49,147 nucleotides of DNA from a virus. Within the stretch, counting starts at the first letter, position 1. Each line of letters starts with the position of its first letter. A program made the position numbers and the translations under genes. Below are positions 1 through 10,294 of the stretch, piece after piece. The stretch covers positions 1-49,147 of IMG/VR virus record IMGVR_UViG_3300021364_000033. One strand, 5' to 3'. Under the pieces are notes generated by a model, which searched no databases, had not been told where the DNA came from, and saw only the letters and a list, made by a program, of their open reading frames with translations.

Positions 1-1562
1 TATTGAGAGTAAATAACGCTAGGAACTTTATTGAGAAAATTAGGGACGCTAATAGATCGTACTATACGTTTATTGGTCTCCCTAATGCCTCAGAAGTTGC
101 TTCGTCGTGGGATACTTCTCCACCCGCTCCGAGAGATTGCTTCGATGATACCAATACTTATTGGGACACGATGCTTGCTCTCAAGAAAATTTCTGCTGAT
201 GACATTCGACCTGTTGTAAGAAAGATCCAGTGGGCATCTGCAACCATCTATGACATGTATCGTCATGATGTAAATCGCAATAATTTGTCCAAACCCTCAA
301 ATAAGACAAGCTTATATGCATCAAACTATTACGTTGTAAATAGTGAATTTAGAGTTTATATATGCTTGAACAATGGTGTTGATCCAGAAAACCCAAATGG
401 AAAACCGTCTCTCGATGAACCATTGTTTACAGATTTAGAACCAAGATCTGCTGGTACTAGTGGTGATGGATATATTTGGAAGTATCTTTATACCATTAGT
501 CCAAGTGATGTTATTAAATTTGACTCCCTGAATTTTATTCCACTTCCAGTTGATTGGGAAACTAACGCAGATTATCAAACTGTTAGAAATAACGCAACTA
601 CAAGTGGACAATTAAAAACTATTCTTGTTACAAATAGAGGTTTTCTTGTTGGTCCACCAAACTCAACTTACTCTAGAGTTCCAATTAGAGGGGATGGAGA
701 GGGTGCAGAATGTACTATTGTAATTAATAATGACTCAAAGGTTGAGTCAATCACTGTATCAAATGGTGGCAGTGGATATACTTACGGAAGTGTTGATTTG
801 GTGGGTGGAAATGTCCCGACTGGATCAACAACCCCAACTTTTGATGTTATTATTCCACCTCCAGGTGGTCACGGATCTGATGTTTATGCGGAACTTGGGT
901 CTACTAATGTTTTAATTTACTCCAGAATTGAAAATGATGAACAAAATCCAGACTTTGTTACTGGAGCATCTGTTGCAAGAATTGGTATTGTAGAAAATCC
1001 AAAAGGATTTAAGTCTAACACAATTTTAACTGACGATAGGGCAAGTGCCCTATATGGACTTATTCTAAAAGGTCAAGCACCAAATCAAGACGACTTTAAG
1101 TCAACCACATTTGAACCAAATACTGTTATTACACAAACAGTAGGAACTGGTGTTACTGCTGTTGGTAGGGTTATTTCATACAACGCACAAACTGGAGTAT
1201 TAAGATACTGGCAAGATAGAGCACTTGTTGGATTTAATACTGATGGTACACAAAGATCAAATCCTGAGTATGGATTATCTCAAAATAAATTTACTTCAAC
1301 TCTCCTTCCTGGAGGATCATTAAAAATTGTTGGTGGAAGTAAAGAACTGTTTATTGACGAAGGATTCGGAACTGATACTAATCCAGGTATTAGTACCGTC
1401 ATAAATAATAGGACATACTACCTGGGACAAACTTATATTAAGGGTGTAGCAGATCCAGAAGCAGAAAAGTATTCTGGAACCATACTTTATGTTGATAATA
1501 GACCATCTATTACTAGGTCAGTAAACCAAAGAGAAGATATCAAAGTTATTTTGCAATTCTAA
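1..1562 (+). CDS. gp8: Baseplate wedge protein gp8 (5' end outside window)
   Basis: Homologue of T4 gp8, a dimeric component of the baseplate wedge. The last residues (LYVDNRPSITRSVNQREDIK then VILQF) match the end of T4 gp8 (MENRPPI...QTEEINILFTF), and GDGYIWKYLYTI near residue 155 matches T4 GDGYVWEYLFEI. It is longer than T4 gp8 (334 aa) because of an insertion around residues 205-290 that includes a GGSGYTYG module also seen in gp14 and gp18. The first in-frame start is a TTG at position 3, but the reading frame is open to the window edge and cyanophage gp8 proteins usually begin slightly upstream, so I treat the 5' end as missing. It lies 6 nt before the next tail gene, in a late structural operon. 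Confidence 0.88.
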   Translation, partial: LRVNNARNFIEKIRDANRSYYTFIGLPNASEVASSWDTSPPAPRDCFDDTNTYWDTMLALKKISADDIRPVVRKIQWASATIYDMYRHDVNRNNLSKPSNKTSLYASNYYVVNSEFRVYICLNNGVDPENPNGKPSLDEPLFTDLEPRSAGTSGDGYIWKYLYTISPSDVIKFDSLNFIPLPVDWETNADYQTVRNNATTSGQLKTILVTNRGFLVGPPNSTYSRVPIRGDGEGAECTIVINNDSKVESITVSNGGSGYTYGSVDLVGGNVPTGSTTPTFDVIIPPPGGHGSDVYAELGSTNVLIYSRIENDEQNPDFVTGASVARIGIVENPKGFKSNTILTDDRASALYGLILKGQAPNQDDFKSTTFEPNTVITQTVGTGVTAVGRVISYNAQTGVLRYWQDRALVGFNTDGTQRSNPEYGLSQNKFTSTLLPGGSLKIVGGSKELFIDEGFGTDTNPGISTVINNRTYYLGQTYIKGVADPEAEKYSGTILYVDNRPSITRSVNQREDIKVILQF

Positions 1563-1568
1563 AGGATT

Positions 1569-4500
1569 ATGCCACAAGAAACTAATCTCAACGTATCTCC
1601 TTATTTTGACGACTTTGATCCAGCGAAGAATTACTACCGAGTATTATTCAAACCTGGTCTACCAGTCCAAGCAAGAGAGTTAACGTCACTCCAAGCAGTT
1701 CTCCAAGATCAAGTTGAGCAGATTGGAACCCACTTGTTCAAAGAGGGTTCTATTGTTATACCTGGACAGATCAACTATAATAACACTCTTTTTGCTGTAG
1801 AAGTTGAACCAGAATACTTAGGTATTCCCATTGAGAATTATGCAGACGATCTTGTAAATGTATACATTAGAGGACAAAACTCTAATGTATTAGCAAAGAT
1901 TGTTTTTTATGAAGGAACAGCAGCATCTGAGCGTGGATATTACACATTCTTTGTAAGTTATGTTGGTGCTGGTAATAACGGAAAAGATACTTTTGACGAC
2001 GATGAGACTCTTCTTTTAGAAGATAATTTATCCACGGCAGTTGTAAACTTCCAGAGTGGTCAAGGATTTGCAAACACAGCACCAATCAATTCCACTTCTA
2101 TTGGTTCTGCAGTATTTTTAACTGAAGGTGTTTATTTCCTTCGTGGAACTTTTGTAAAAGTTCCTTCTCAAACTCTTATCCTTGATGCACATAAATCCGA
2201 CCCATCTTATAGAGTTGGACTTGAAATCTTTGAGGAGGTAATCTCTTCTGGTCAAGATAATACTCTTACTGACAATGCAAAGGGATTTAATAACTATGCT
2301 GCTCCTGGTGCAGATAGACTTAGAATAAGTGCCCTTCTTGCAAAGAAACCTTTAGAATCTGATAAGAGTGAAAATTTTGTTCAGTTGATGCTGATCAGAG
2401 ATGGTGACTTACAACATATTCAAGATAGAACACAATATAACGAGATAGCAGAAGAGCTTGCTAGAAGAACCTACGATCAATCTGGCGACTTCTATGTAAA
2501 ACCATTCTCTATTCATGCCAGAGAATCTCTCGATGATCGTAAAGGTAATAATGGCATCTTTACAAAAGATCAATTAACATACAATAGCAATATTCCTAGT
2601 CCAGATTTGGGGACCTATAAAATTTCCCCAGGTAAGGCATTTATTCGTGGTTTTGAAGTAGATTCTGGAACAGTCCACTATCTTGATTTTGAAAAGACTC
2701 GATCTATTAAAACACTAAAAGAGCAAGCAGTTAACTACTTCACTGGTCCAACTCTAACTCTTAATAGAACATTTGGTGCTCCTAGAATCGGATTTAGCAC
2801 ATCCTCTACAATCAGTCTTAGAGATTCTAGAATTGGAGTAACAAGCACAACTGCTGCTGGTAAAGAGATTGGTATTGCTCGTGTATATGATTATGCATTA
2901 GAGTCTGGTTCTTACTCTAGTTTAGCATCTGATATTAATGAGTGGGATATCACTCTATATGATATTCAACCATATACTGAGATTAGTCTTAATCAAGCAA
3001 CTACACTAAATGTACCTACTTATATTGAAGGTAAGTCTAGTGGAGCTACTGCTCATTTAAGATATAATAGCACTACTGGTATTGTAACTGCTTATGGTAC
3101 TAAAGGTTCTTTCTTAAAGGGAGAAAAATTAGTATTTAATGGTGTTGATGATGGAAGAATCTCAACAGCAGTTACTGAATACAGCATGGCTGATGTAAAG
3201 TCGCTGTTTAGTAATGTTGGTGTTGCTCAAACCTTTAATTCTGACGTTAAGCAGTATTCTAAGTTAGAATTTAGTGGTATTACTATTTCTCCCAAGTCTG
3301 GAACTGCTCCAGGAATTTCCACCGTAACATCTTCCGAACAAGTATTCACAAATCTTGTTAAATCTGGAGACTTAGTATCTTTCACAAATAATCTTCTTGG
3401 AAGTACTTCGATTAAAACTTATGCAAAAGTTGATAGTGTTACTGACGCTAATAATATTGTTATCTCTGGTATTACTACAGTACCACTTATTAATGACGGC
3501 GGTTTGCCAACCTCAAGCATTAATCCCACAGACTTTAAGATCCTCGGTTCAAGATTCCAATCTTCAACCGACAATACTTTATACACTCCTCTGCCAAAAG
3601 AGTTCATCTCCTCAGTAGACCTTACAAAATCGACTATTTCTATTAAGAGAGAGTTTAATGTAACTATTACTGCTAATGCAACCAATACTATTCAAGCGGG
3701 AGAGAATGAGACTTTCCTTGCATATGATGAGGAACGTTATGTTCTTATTAATGCTGAAGGTGGATTTGAAGAGTTATCTGCGGATAAATTCAGATATACT
3801 AATGGTGGTAGAGAGTTAAGAATTTTTGGTCTTAGTTCTACTGGATCTGGACGCTTAATTGCAACTCTTAAGAAGACCAATGTAACTAATAAAGTTAAAA
3901 ATTCTATTAAGACAAACTCCATTATTGTTAATAAATCCAAACTGTCATCTTCTGGCATTGGATCAACTACTCTCAATGATGGACTTGCTTATGGTTCTTA
4001 TGGTTATGGTCTTAGAGTTCAAGATAAAGATATTTGTCTTCTTGAGCCAGACGTAATTAAAGTATATGGTGTTTTTGAATCTAGTGATACTGGAGCACCA
4101 GTTTTACCATCTATCAGTCTGTTTAATTTAAATGGACCAACAGGTAAGACTGATGACTTTGTTCTTGGTGAAGAAATTGTAGGTCAAACTAGTGGTGCTA
4201 TTGCACTATATGTTGAAAAACCAAATTCTTCTAGTGCAAATTTAGTATATCTAAACGATTTACGTTTTGAAATTGGAGAATCTATTCTTACAGAAACCAC
4301 AGGCATTACTGGAACAATTAATGACTTTGATCAAGGTGATGAAAATATTCTTAATAGATTTACTTTAGATTCTGGTCATAGAGAAACTATTGTTGATTAT
4401 TCTAGATTAATTAGAAAACCAAACGCTAAAGCACCTAGAAGACAATTAAGAGTCGTATTTGAATCTGCAGAATATAACGATTCTACTGAAGGTGATCTGA

Positions 4501-7500
4501 CAACTGTATCATCCTATGATCAGTTTGATTATTGTGATCTACCACTTCTCAAAGATAATACAAGATTAACTGATGTTATTGATATTAGACCTAGAGTAAG
4601 GCAGTTTGATTCCAATTCAAGTTCTGTATCTCCTTTTGAGTTCAATTCAAGATCTTTTGAAGATGGAACAAACTCTGCTAAAAATATTCTTGCATCCGAT
4701 GAGTCTATTCTGATCACCTATGGGCACTACTTGCCTAGAATTGATAAGATTTACTTCAATCCAGATGGAGGATTCCAGTTACTGAAGGGTGTTGCTAGTG
4801 AATCTCCTCTTCCACCTCTTCCTATTGAGAATGCTCTGGAAGTTGCAACAATTAATCTTCCACCATATATCTGTAACGCAGAGAATGTAAGCATTTCTCT
4901 GAAGTCACATAAGAGATACAGAATGCAAGATATTGCACTTCTGGAAGATAGGATCAAAAATCTTGAGTATTATACTGCACTATCTCTGCTTGAAGCAAAG
5001 ACTGAAGCACTGATCATTCCAGATGAAACTGGTCTTACTAGATTTAAATCTGGTATTTTTGTTGATAATTTTACAACTACTCAGAATCAACTCAAAGCTG
5101 GTAATATTACCAACTCTATTGATCCAGTTAATACCGAACTGAGACCTTCTCACTTCACAACTGAAGTTGATATGCTGATCGGTTCTAGATCTCTGATCGG
5201 TATTGGAACTACAGCAAATCCAAATGTAAGTCCTGCATTTGTAACTGACATTGTTGGTTCTAACTACAGAAGAACTGGTCAAGTAATTACTATTAACTAT
5301 GTTGATAGTCTTGAAATTCAGAATCCATTTGCAACAAGAGTTGAGAACGTAACTCCATATCTGGTTACAACTTACACTGGTAATATTGAACTCTTCCCAA
5401 CCTCTGATATCTGGATTGACCAGGTAAGATTGGCACCACAGAGAATCAATGTAGATGATTACACTCAGAGCAGATTACAACTTGAGTTTGCTGGTTATGA
5501 TGCACAAACTGGTCTTGGACCTGTGCGTTGGGGTGCTTGGGCAGCAACATGGACTGGATCCAGTTCTACGTCTACAAGCAGCACAGTTCAAACTGGTAGT
5601 AGTTCGGTACAAAGTGGTAGAACAATCACTACAACTAACCAATTAAGAACTACTACGGTAACGACAACAACTAGAACTGGTACTGAAAATAGAACTGGAG
5701 AGAGACTTAGAGTTTCTGAGCAGACTGAAACTATCAATGAAGGTGATAGAGTTGTAAGTTCGGATGTGATCGCATTTATGAGATCACGTAACGTTGAATT
5801 TACTGGTAGAAAGTTCAAACCAAGAACTAGAGTATATGGATTCTTTGATGGAATTAATGTAAATAACTTCATTGTTCCAAAACTAATTGAAATCAGAATG
5901 ATCAGTGGATCGTTCTCCGTTGGAGAGACAGTAACTGGTTCTATGCCAACCAGTTCTACTCCTATTGTTGGTGGAGCATCTCCAACAATTTCGTTTAGAG
6001 TCGCTCAGTCTAACCATAAGTATGGACCAATTAATGCACCAACAGATACATATACAATTAGTCCATATGATGAGAATTATACAATTCCCGAAAACTATTC
6101 CAGTTCTTCCATTATTCTTAACGTAGATACTAGAACTCTTTCTGAGAGTAATCAGTCTCGCTATAGTGGTTGGATAAGATCTGGTATGCGCCTCAGAGGT
6201 GCTACAGGTGAAGCAGAGGTTACAGATGTTAAATTAGTGACGGATAGAATTGGTACTGTTATTGGTACTTTCTTCATTCCAAATCCAAATAACCCAACCA
6301 ACCCAACTTTTGAAGTAGGCACAAAGGTATTCAGACTTACTAGTAGTTCTGTAAATAGCACCCTCGGTGGTCTTACAGATACTAGTGGAGAAGAAGCATA
6401 CTTCGCATCTGGTACTTTGAATAATGTCCAAGAGACTATCAGATCCACCAGAAAACCAAGATTTGAGAGAGTAGCAGCATCTGAAAGTAGACCTGCAACC
6501 GATGTACAAGTAACAACAGCAATTACTAATAGTACTTCAACTAGTGTTACAGTTCTGCCACCTCCACCACCACCGCCGCCACCACCACCGCCACCACCAA
6601 GGCCAAGACCTTCGGCACCTCCTCGCCCTGCGGTAAGACCTAGACCAGCACCACCGCCACGTCCAGCACCACCGCCACGTCCTCCAAGACCACCAAGACC
6701 CCCACGTCCACCTCGTCCTCCCCGTCCGCCGAGACCACCGAGAAGAGGTAAAGACCCCTTGGCACAATCGTTCTCGATTGTTGATGATCCAGGAGCATTT
6801 GTAACTGAGATTGAAGTATTCTTCAGAACGAAGGATCCACTTCTACCTGTAACGGTACAATTGAGACCTATGGTAAATGGTTATCCTTCTAACCAAGTAT
6901 ATCCATTTGGTGAGGTAATTCTTGAATCTGATCAAGTTGAAGAATCTTTTGATGCAACAGTTCCTACAACTGTAGTGTTCCCAGCACCAGTTTATCTGAA
7001 CGGTGGAACAGAGCATTGTGTTGTTCTTCTCTCTCAGTCTAATGAATATACTGTCTGGATCTCCAGAATGGGCGAAGTTGATGTAAGCACACTGCTGCAA
7101 GCAGAATCCAGACAAGTTCTCGTATCTGCACAACCACACCTTGGATCTCTGTTTAAATCTCAGAACGGTTCCACTTGGAACGCATCTCAGTATGAAGATC
7201 TTAAGTTTAGTCTTTATACTGCAGGTTTTGATGAATCTGCCACGGTATCTTTCTTCAACCCAGAACTTGCTAAAGGTAATCAACAGATTGCAAACCTCAC
7301 TAAGGATGCCTTAGAGTTTGAATCCAAGCGCGTAATTGTTACTGCTAATGATATTATTGATACATCCAACTTTGTAATAGGTAACACTATTGTTCAAAAA
7401 GATGCAAACGTAAGTGGTGATTACGTTGGTGCTGGTGGATCTGCAACAGGAGATCTTACCATTATCAATGCTGGTATTGGATATACACCATCTGATGGAA

Positions 7501-9236
7501 ACCAATTTACATTTACTGATGTGCCTTTGGTTACCTTCAGTGGTAATGGTAGAAATGCCACTGCCGATATTACAATTGGTGCTGATGGTTCTACAAATGG
7601 TGTTGCTATTGCTGCAACTATTAACTCTGGTGGTTCTGGTTATCAAGTTGGTGATGTATTCACTGTCGGCAACTTTGGTAATGATCAGTTAGGAAGAAAT
7701 CTCCAACTGTCTCTCAGTAACGTAACTGGCATCAATGAACTGATAATTGATAATATTCAAGGTGAATTTGAAATTAACGCAGCAAAACCACTTCAGTATG
7801 TAAGTCCATCAACAGGAATTACAACAATGGTTGCTGTTGCTGGTGGTGACATTTCAGTTGATGATTTTGAACTTGCAAGTCTTGCGGAAGATGGTCTTCA
7901 TATCAAGGTTAATCATAAAAACCATGGTATGCACTCTACTTTAAATACTGTCAGTATTAGTGGTGTCAAGGGAGATCTTAAACCAACAACTCTTACCGCA
8001 GAATATACAAACTCCGACTCTGGTGCAATCAGTATTGCAAATACATCTGGATTTGCAACATTTGAGAATGTGTCTGTTGCTTCTACTAATCCTGGTTATG
8101 TAATCATTGATGAAGAGATTATCTCTTATACTGGTGTTGAAGCTGGACAATTAATCGGAATTACTAGAGGTGTTGACAATACAAGAACATACACCTATCC
8201 ATTAAAGACATCTATTCAAAAGTATGAAAACAATGGTATTTCTTTAAGAAGAATTAATACTGATCATACATTACAAGATGCTCTTGTAAATAGACCAATC
8301 ACTCTTGATTCTTATTACATTAGAGTCAATACTGCAACTAACGGTGTTGATAGAAGTTCTGGATCTGGTCTTAACAAGCTTTATATCAATACTACCAAGT
8401 CTACTGGTGGAGATTTGATATATGCAACACAAAACATTCAGTATGAAGCAGTGAGACCCATTGTTCAAACAATGGCTCTTCCAGGAACTTCAATCTCTGC
8501 AGAACTTAAGGGTATCTCTGCTACAAGTATAGATGGTAATGAAATCTCATTTGTTGAGACAGAAAAAACCAGTATTAATCTTGATGAGGACACCTATCTG
8601 CCAGAACCCAGAATGATTGCTTCTAGAGTCAATGAACTTGCTCAACTTAGTAATCTCCCTGGCAATAAGTCTATGGAAATGACCTTTACATTGTCTACCG
8701 CAAATAGCAATGTATCTCCAATGATTGACCTTGATAGAGTTGGTATGGTTCTGATCTCTAATAGAGTCAATGCCCCAATCACTGATTATAAGAATGACTC
8801 TAGAACAGCATCGCTGAATGAGGATCCAACCGCATTCATCTATGCAAACAAACCAGTAGAGCTCGAGAATCCTGCAACTTCCATTAAAGTTCTTCTCGCA
8901 GGGTATGTAAATACATACAGTGATATCAGAGCATTCTATTCTATCAGCAATACTCCAGAAGTAGAACCACTCTACTATCCATTCCCTGGTTACACCAATT
9001 TGGATGTAAATGGTAATATCCTGGACTTTGCAGAGAGCAATGGTTTACCCAATAAGAGAGTTCCTAAGACTGATGTACTTGCATCAGACAGTACTAATCT
9101 AATCTACAAAGATTATGAATTTAGTATTGATAATCTTCCAGAGTTTAAATACTTTAGTGTAAAACTCGTAGGAACTTCGACGAACCAGGCGTATCCGCCA
9201 AGAATGAGAGACCTAAGAGTTATCGCACTTGCATAG
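1569..9236 (+). CDS. Giant tail/baseplate structural protein (DUF4815-like N-terminus) with polyproline tract
   Basis: 2555 residues, by far the largest gene here. The N-terminus (about 1-350, FDPAKNYYRVLFKPGLPVQA) resembles the DUF4815 domain of large cyanophage tail/baseplate structural proteins found after gene 8. A Ser/Thr-rich linker lies around 1330-1400. Residues 1664-1677 are 14 consecutive prolines, followed to 1726 by Pro/Arg repeats including seven RPP triplets. After that comes a segment starting DPLAQSFSIVDDPGAFVTEI, a type found in other T4-like tail proteins, then GxGY modules near 1968 and 2021. A good Shine-Dalgarno (aaagga) precedes ATG 1569. Position suggests a peripheral baseplate or fibre-anchoring protein in the place of T4 gp9-gp12, but I cannot assign it to one T4 gene. 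Confidence 0.75.
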   Translation: MPQETNLNVSPYFDDFDPAKNYYRVLFKPGLPVQARELTSLQAVLQDQVEQIGTHLFKEGSIVIPGQINYNNTLFAVEVEPEYLGIPIENYADDLVNVYIRGQNSNVLAKIVFYEGTAASERGYYTFFVSYVGAGNNGKDTFDDDETLLLEDNLSTAVVNFQSGQGFANTAPINSTSIGSAVFLTEGVYFLRGTFVKVPSQTLILDAHKSDPSYRVGLEIFEEVISSGQDNTLTDNAKGFNNYAAPGADRLRISALLAKKPLESDKSENFVQLMLIRDGDLQHIQDRTQYNEIAEELARRTYDQSGDFYVKPFSIHARESLDDRKGNNGIFTKDQLTYNSNIPSPDLGTYKISPGKAFIRGFEVDSGTVHYLDFEKTRSIKTLKEQAVNYFTGPTLTLNRTFGAPRIGFSTSSTISLRDSRIGVTSTTAAGKEIGIARVYDYALESGSYSSLASDINEWDITLYDIQPYTEISLNQATTLNVPTYIEGKSSGATAHLRYNSTTGIVTAYGTKGSFLKGEKLVFNGVDDGRISTAVTEYSMADVKSLFSNVGVAQTFNSDVKQYSKLEFSGITISPKSGTAPGISTVTSSEQVFTNLVKSGDLVSFTNNLLGSTSIKTYAKVDSVTDANNIVISGITTVPLINDGGLPTSSINPTDFKILGSRFQSSTDNTLYTPLPKEFISSVDLTKSTISIKREFNVTITANATNTIQAGENETFLAYDEERYVLINAEGGFEELSADKFRYTNGGRELRIFGLSSTGSGRLIATLKKTNVTNKVKNSIKTNSIIVNKSKLSSSGIGSTTLNDGLAYGSYGYGLRVQDKDICLLEPDVIKVYGVFESSDTGAPVLPSISLFNLNGPTGKTDDFVLGEEIVGQTSGAIALYVEKPNSSSANLVYLNDLRFEIGESILTETTGITGTINDFDQGDENILNRFTLDSGHRETIVDYSRLIRKPNAKAPRRQLRVVFESAEYNDSTEGDLTTVSSYDQFDYCDLPLLKDNTRLTDVIDIRPRVRQFDSNSSSVSPFEFNSRSFEDGTNSAKNILASDESILITYGHYLPRIDKIYFNPDGGFQLLKGVASESPLPPLPIENALEVATINLPPYICNAENVSISLKSHKRYRMQDIALLEDRIKNLEYYTALSLLEAKTEALIIPDETGLTRFKSGIFVDNFTTTQNQLKAGNITNSIDPVNTELRPSHFTTEVDMLIGSRSLIGIGTTANPNVSPAFVTDIVGSNYRRTGQVITINYVDSLEIQNPFATRVENVTPYLVTTYTGNIELFPTSDIWIDQVRLAPQRINVDDYTQSRLQLEFAGYDAQTGLGPVRWGAWAATWTGSSSTSTSSTVQTGSSSVQSGRTITTTNQLRTTTVTTTTRTGTENRTGERLRVSEQTETINEGDRVVSSDVIAFMRSRNVEFTGRKFKPRTRVYGFFDGINVNNFIVPKLIEIRMISGSFSVGETVTGSMPTSSTPIVGGASPTISFRVAQSNHKYGPINAPTDTYTISPYDENYTIPENYSSSSIILNVDTRTLSESNQSRYSGWIRSGMRLRGATGEAEVTDVKLVTDRIGTVIGTFFIPNPNNPTNPTFEVGTKVFRLTSSSVNSTLGGLTDTSGEEAYFASGTLNNVQETIRSTRKPRFERVAASESRPATDVQVTTAITNSTSTSVTVLPPPPPPPPPPPPPPRPRPSAPPRPAVRPRPAPPPRPAPPPRPPRPPRPPRPPRPPRPPRPPRRGKDPLAQSFSIVDDPGAFVTEIEVFFRTKDPLLPVTVQLRPMVNGYPSNQVYPFGEVILESDQVEESFDATVPTTVVFPAPVYLNGGTEHCVVLLSQSNEYTVWISRMGEVDVSTLLQAESRQVLVSAQPHLGSLFKSQNGSTWNASQYEDLKFSLYTAGFDESATVSFFNPELAKGNQQIANLTKDALEFESKRVIVTANDIIDTSNFVIGNTIVQKDANVSGDYVGAGGSATGDLTIINAGIGYTPSDGNQFTFTDVPLVTFSGNGRNATADITIGADGSTNGVAIAATINSGGSGYQVGDVFTVGNFGNDQLGRNLQLSLSNVTGINELIIDNIQGEFEINAAKPLQYVSPSTGITTMVAVAGGDISVDDFELASLAEDGLHIKVNHKNHGMHSTLNTVSISGVKGDLKPTTLTAEYTNSDSGAISIANTSGFATFENVSVASTNPGYVIIDEEIISYTGVEAGQLIGITRGVDNTRTYTYPLKTSIQKYENNGISLRRINTDHTLQDALVNRPITLDSYYIRVNTATNGVDRSSGSGLNKLYINTTKSTGGDLIYATQNIQYEAVRPIVQTMALPGTSISAELKGISATSIDGNEISFVETEKTSINLDEDTYLPEPRMIASRVNELAQLSNLPGNKSMEMTFTLSTANSNVSPMIDLDRVGMVLISNRVNAPITDYKNDSRTASLNEDPTAFIYANKPVELENPATSIKVLLAGYVNTYSDIRAFYSISNTPEVEPLYYPFPGYTNLDVNGNILDFAESNGLPNKRVPKTDVLASDSTNLIYKDYEFSIDNLPEFKYFSVKLVGTSTNQAYPPRMRDLRVIALA

Positions 9237-9237
9237 T

Positions 9238-9450
9238 ATGGAAAATAGGTATTTTAAGGTTGAGGGTCATAGTTTTCTTGTTAGAGATTCACAAACAAAT
9301 GCGATTGTGAATCGCGACAAGCGAGGCTATGACTCATATAAAAATCTTAGAAAGGCAAAAGGTAGAGAAAAAGAGAGACTTGATAGATTAGAAAATGATG
9401 TAAATGAAATTAAAGATCTCTTAATCCAATTAATAAACAAGGACAAGTAA
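9238..9450 (+). CDS. Small conserved coiled-coil protein before gp13
   Basis: 70 residues starting MENRYFKVEGHSFLV. A TTG in the same frame at 9229 lies inside the end of the upstream gene, but ATG 9238, directly after its stop, is the more natural start. The N-terminal 25 residues could form a small beta structure. The rest is highly charged with a heptad-like stretch (REKERLDRLENDVNEIKDLL) predicting a short coiled coil. It is immediately followed by gp13 with no gap, so it is co-transcribed with the neck genes. Function unknown; a small structural or assembly factor is only a guess. Confidence 0.6.
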   Translation: MENRYFKVEGHSFLVRDSQTNAIVNRDKRGYDSYKNLRKAKGREKERLDRLENDVNEIKDLLIQLINKDK

Positions 9451-10290
9451 ATGGCAACTCCAGCAAGCAGACAAGGACTGATTGACTACGCAAAGAGGCA
9501 ACTAGGTGCTCCTGTGCTGGAGATCAACGTTGCTGATGAACAAATTGATGATATTATTGATGATTCTCTACAATTTTTTTATGAGAGACATTTTGATGGT
9601 GTTGTTCAAACATTTTTAAAGTACGAAGTAACTCAAGCAGACATTGATAGAGCAAGAGCAAAAGTGGGTGGTGTAGGCATTGCATCAACTCAAGTAACTG
9701 GAACTGTAGGAGGAACACCAACTACATTTAACTTTTATGAAACTGAGAATTTTATTCCAGTTCCTCCTCAAATTATTGGTATTACCAAAGTATTTCACTT
9801 TGAGGGATCTAGCAGTCTTTCCAGTGGAATGTTTAACATTAAATATCAGTTGTTCTTGAATGATCTTTATCATTTTAGTTCCCTTGAACTCTTAACATAT
9901 TCTATGGTTAAGAGACAATTGTCTGATATTGACTTTTTGTTGACAACACAAAAACAGATAAGATTCAATCAAAGACAAGATAGACTTTACATGGATATGG
10001 ACTGGTCATCCCTCGATCCTGGAGATATCTTAGTCATTGACTGTTATAGACTTCTTGATCCAAATGATTCTCCTGGAGTATGGAGTGATTCTTTCCTCAA
10101 GAAGTATGTTACTGCTGCTCTCAAGAAGCAGTGGGGTCAGAACTTAATCAAATTCCAGGGAGTAAAACTTCCTGGTGGAACAGAATTAAATGGTAGACAA
10201 ATTTACGACGATGGTGTGAATGAGCTAAATGCTCTGATAGACAAGATGTCTTCTACATACGAACTTCCACCATTAGACATGATCGGTTAA
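9451..10290 (+). CDS. gp13: Neck protein gp13
   Basis: 279 residues, close to the T4 gp13 size (309). The N-terminus (MATPASRQGLIDYAKRQLGA, then EINVADEQIDDIIDDSLQFF) is the conserved start of T4-like gp13 head-completion proteins, which join the DNA-filled head to the neck below the portal. The middle (DLYHFSSLELLTYSMVKRQL) and the end (WGQNLIKFQGVKLPGG) also fit the family. It follows the small coiled-coil gene directly and precedes gp14 by 4 nt, the usual 13-14-15 order. AAGGA precedes the ATG. Confidence 0.9.
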   Translation: MATPASRQGLIDYAKRQLGAPVLEINVADEQIDDIIDDSLQFFYERHFDGVVQTFLKYEVTQADIDRARAKVGGVGIASTQVTGTVGGTPTTFNFYETENFIPVPPQIIGITKVFHFEGSSSLSSGMFNIKYQLFLNDLYHFSSLELLTYSMVKRQLSDIDFLLTTQKQIRFNQRQDRLYMDMDWSSLDPGDILVIDCYRLLDPNDSPGVWSDSFLKKYVTAALKKQWGQNLIKFQGVKLPGGTELNGRQIYDDGVNELNALIDKMSSTYELPPLDMIG

Positions 10291-10294
10291 TCAT

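Noticed and set aside
6537-6767. Trp/Arg-rich 76-residue minus-strand frame
   Set aside because: It is just the complement of the Pro/Arg repeat codons (CCA/CCT become TGG/AGG).
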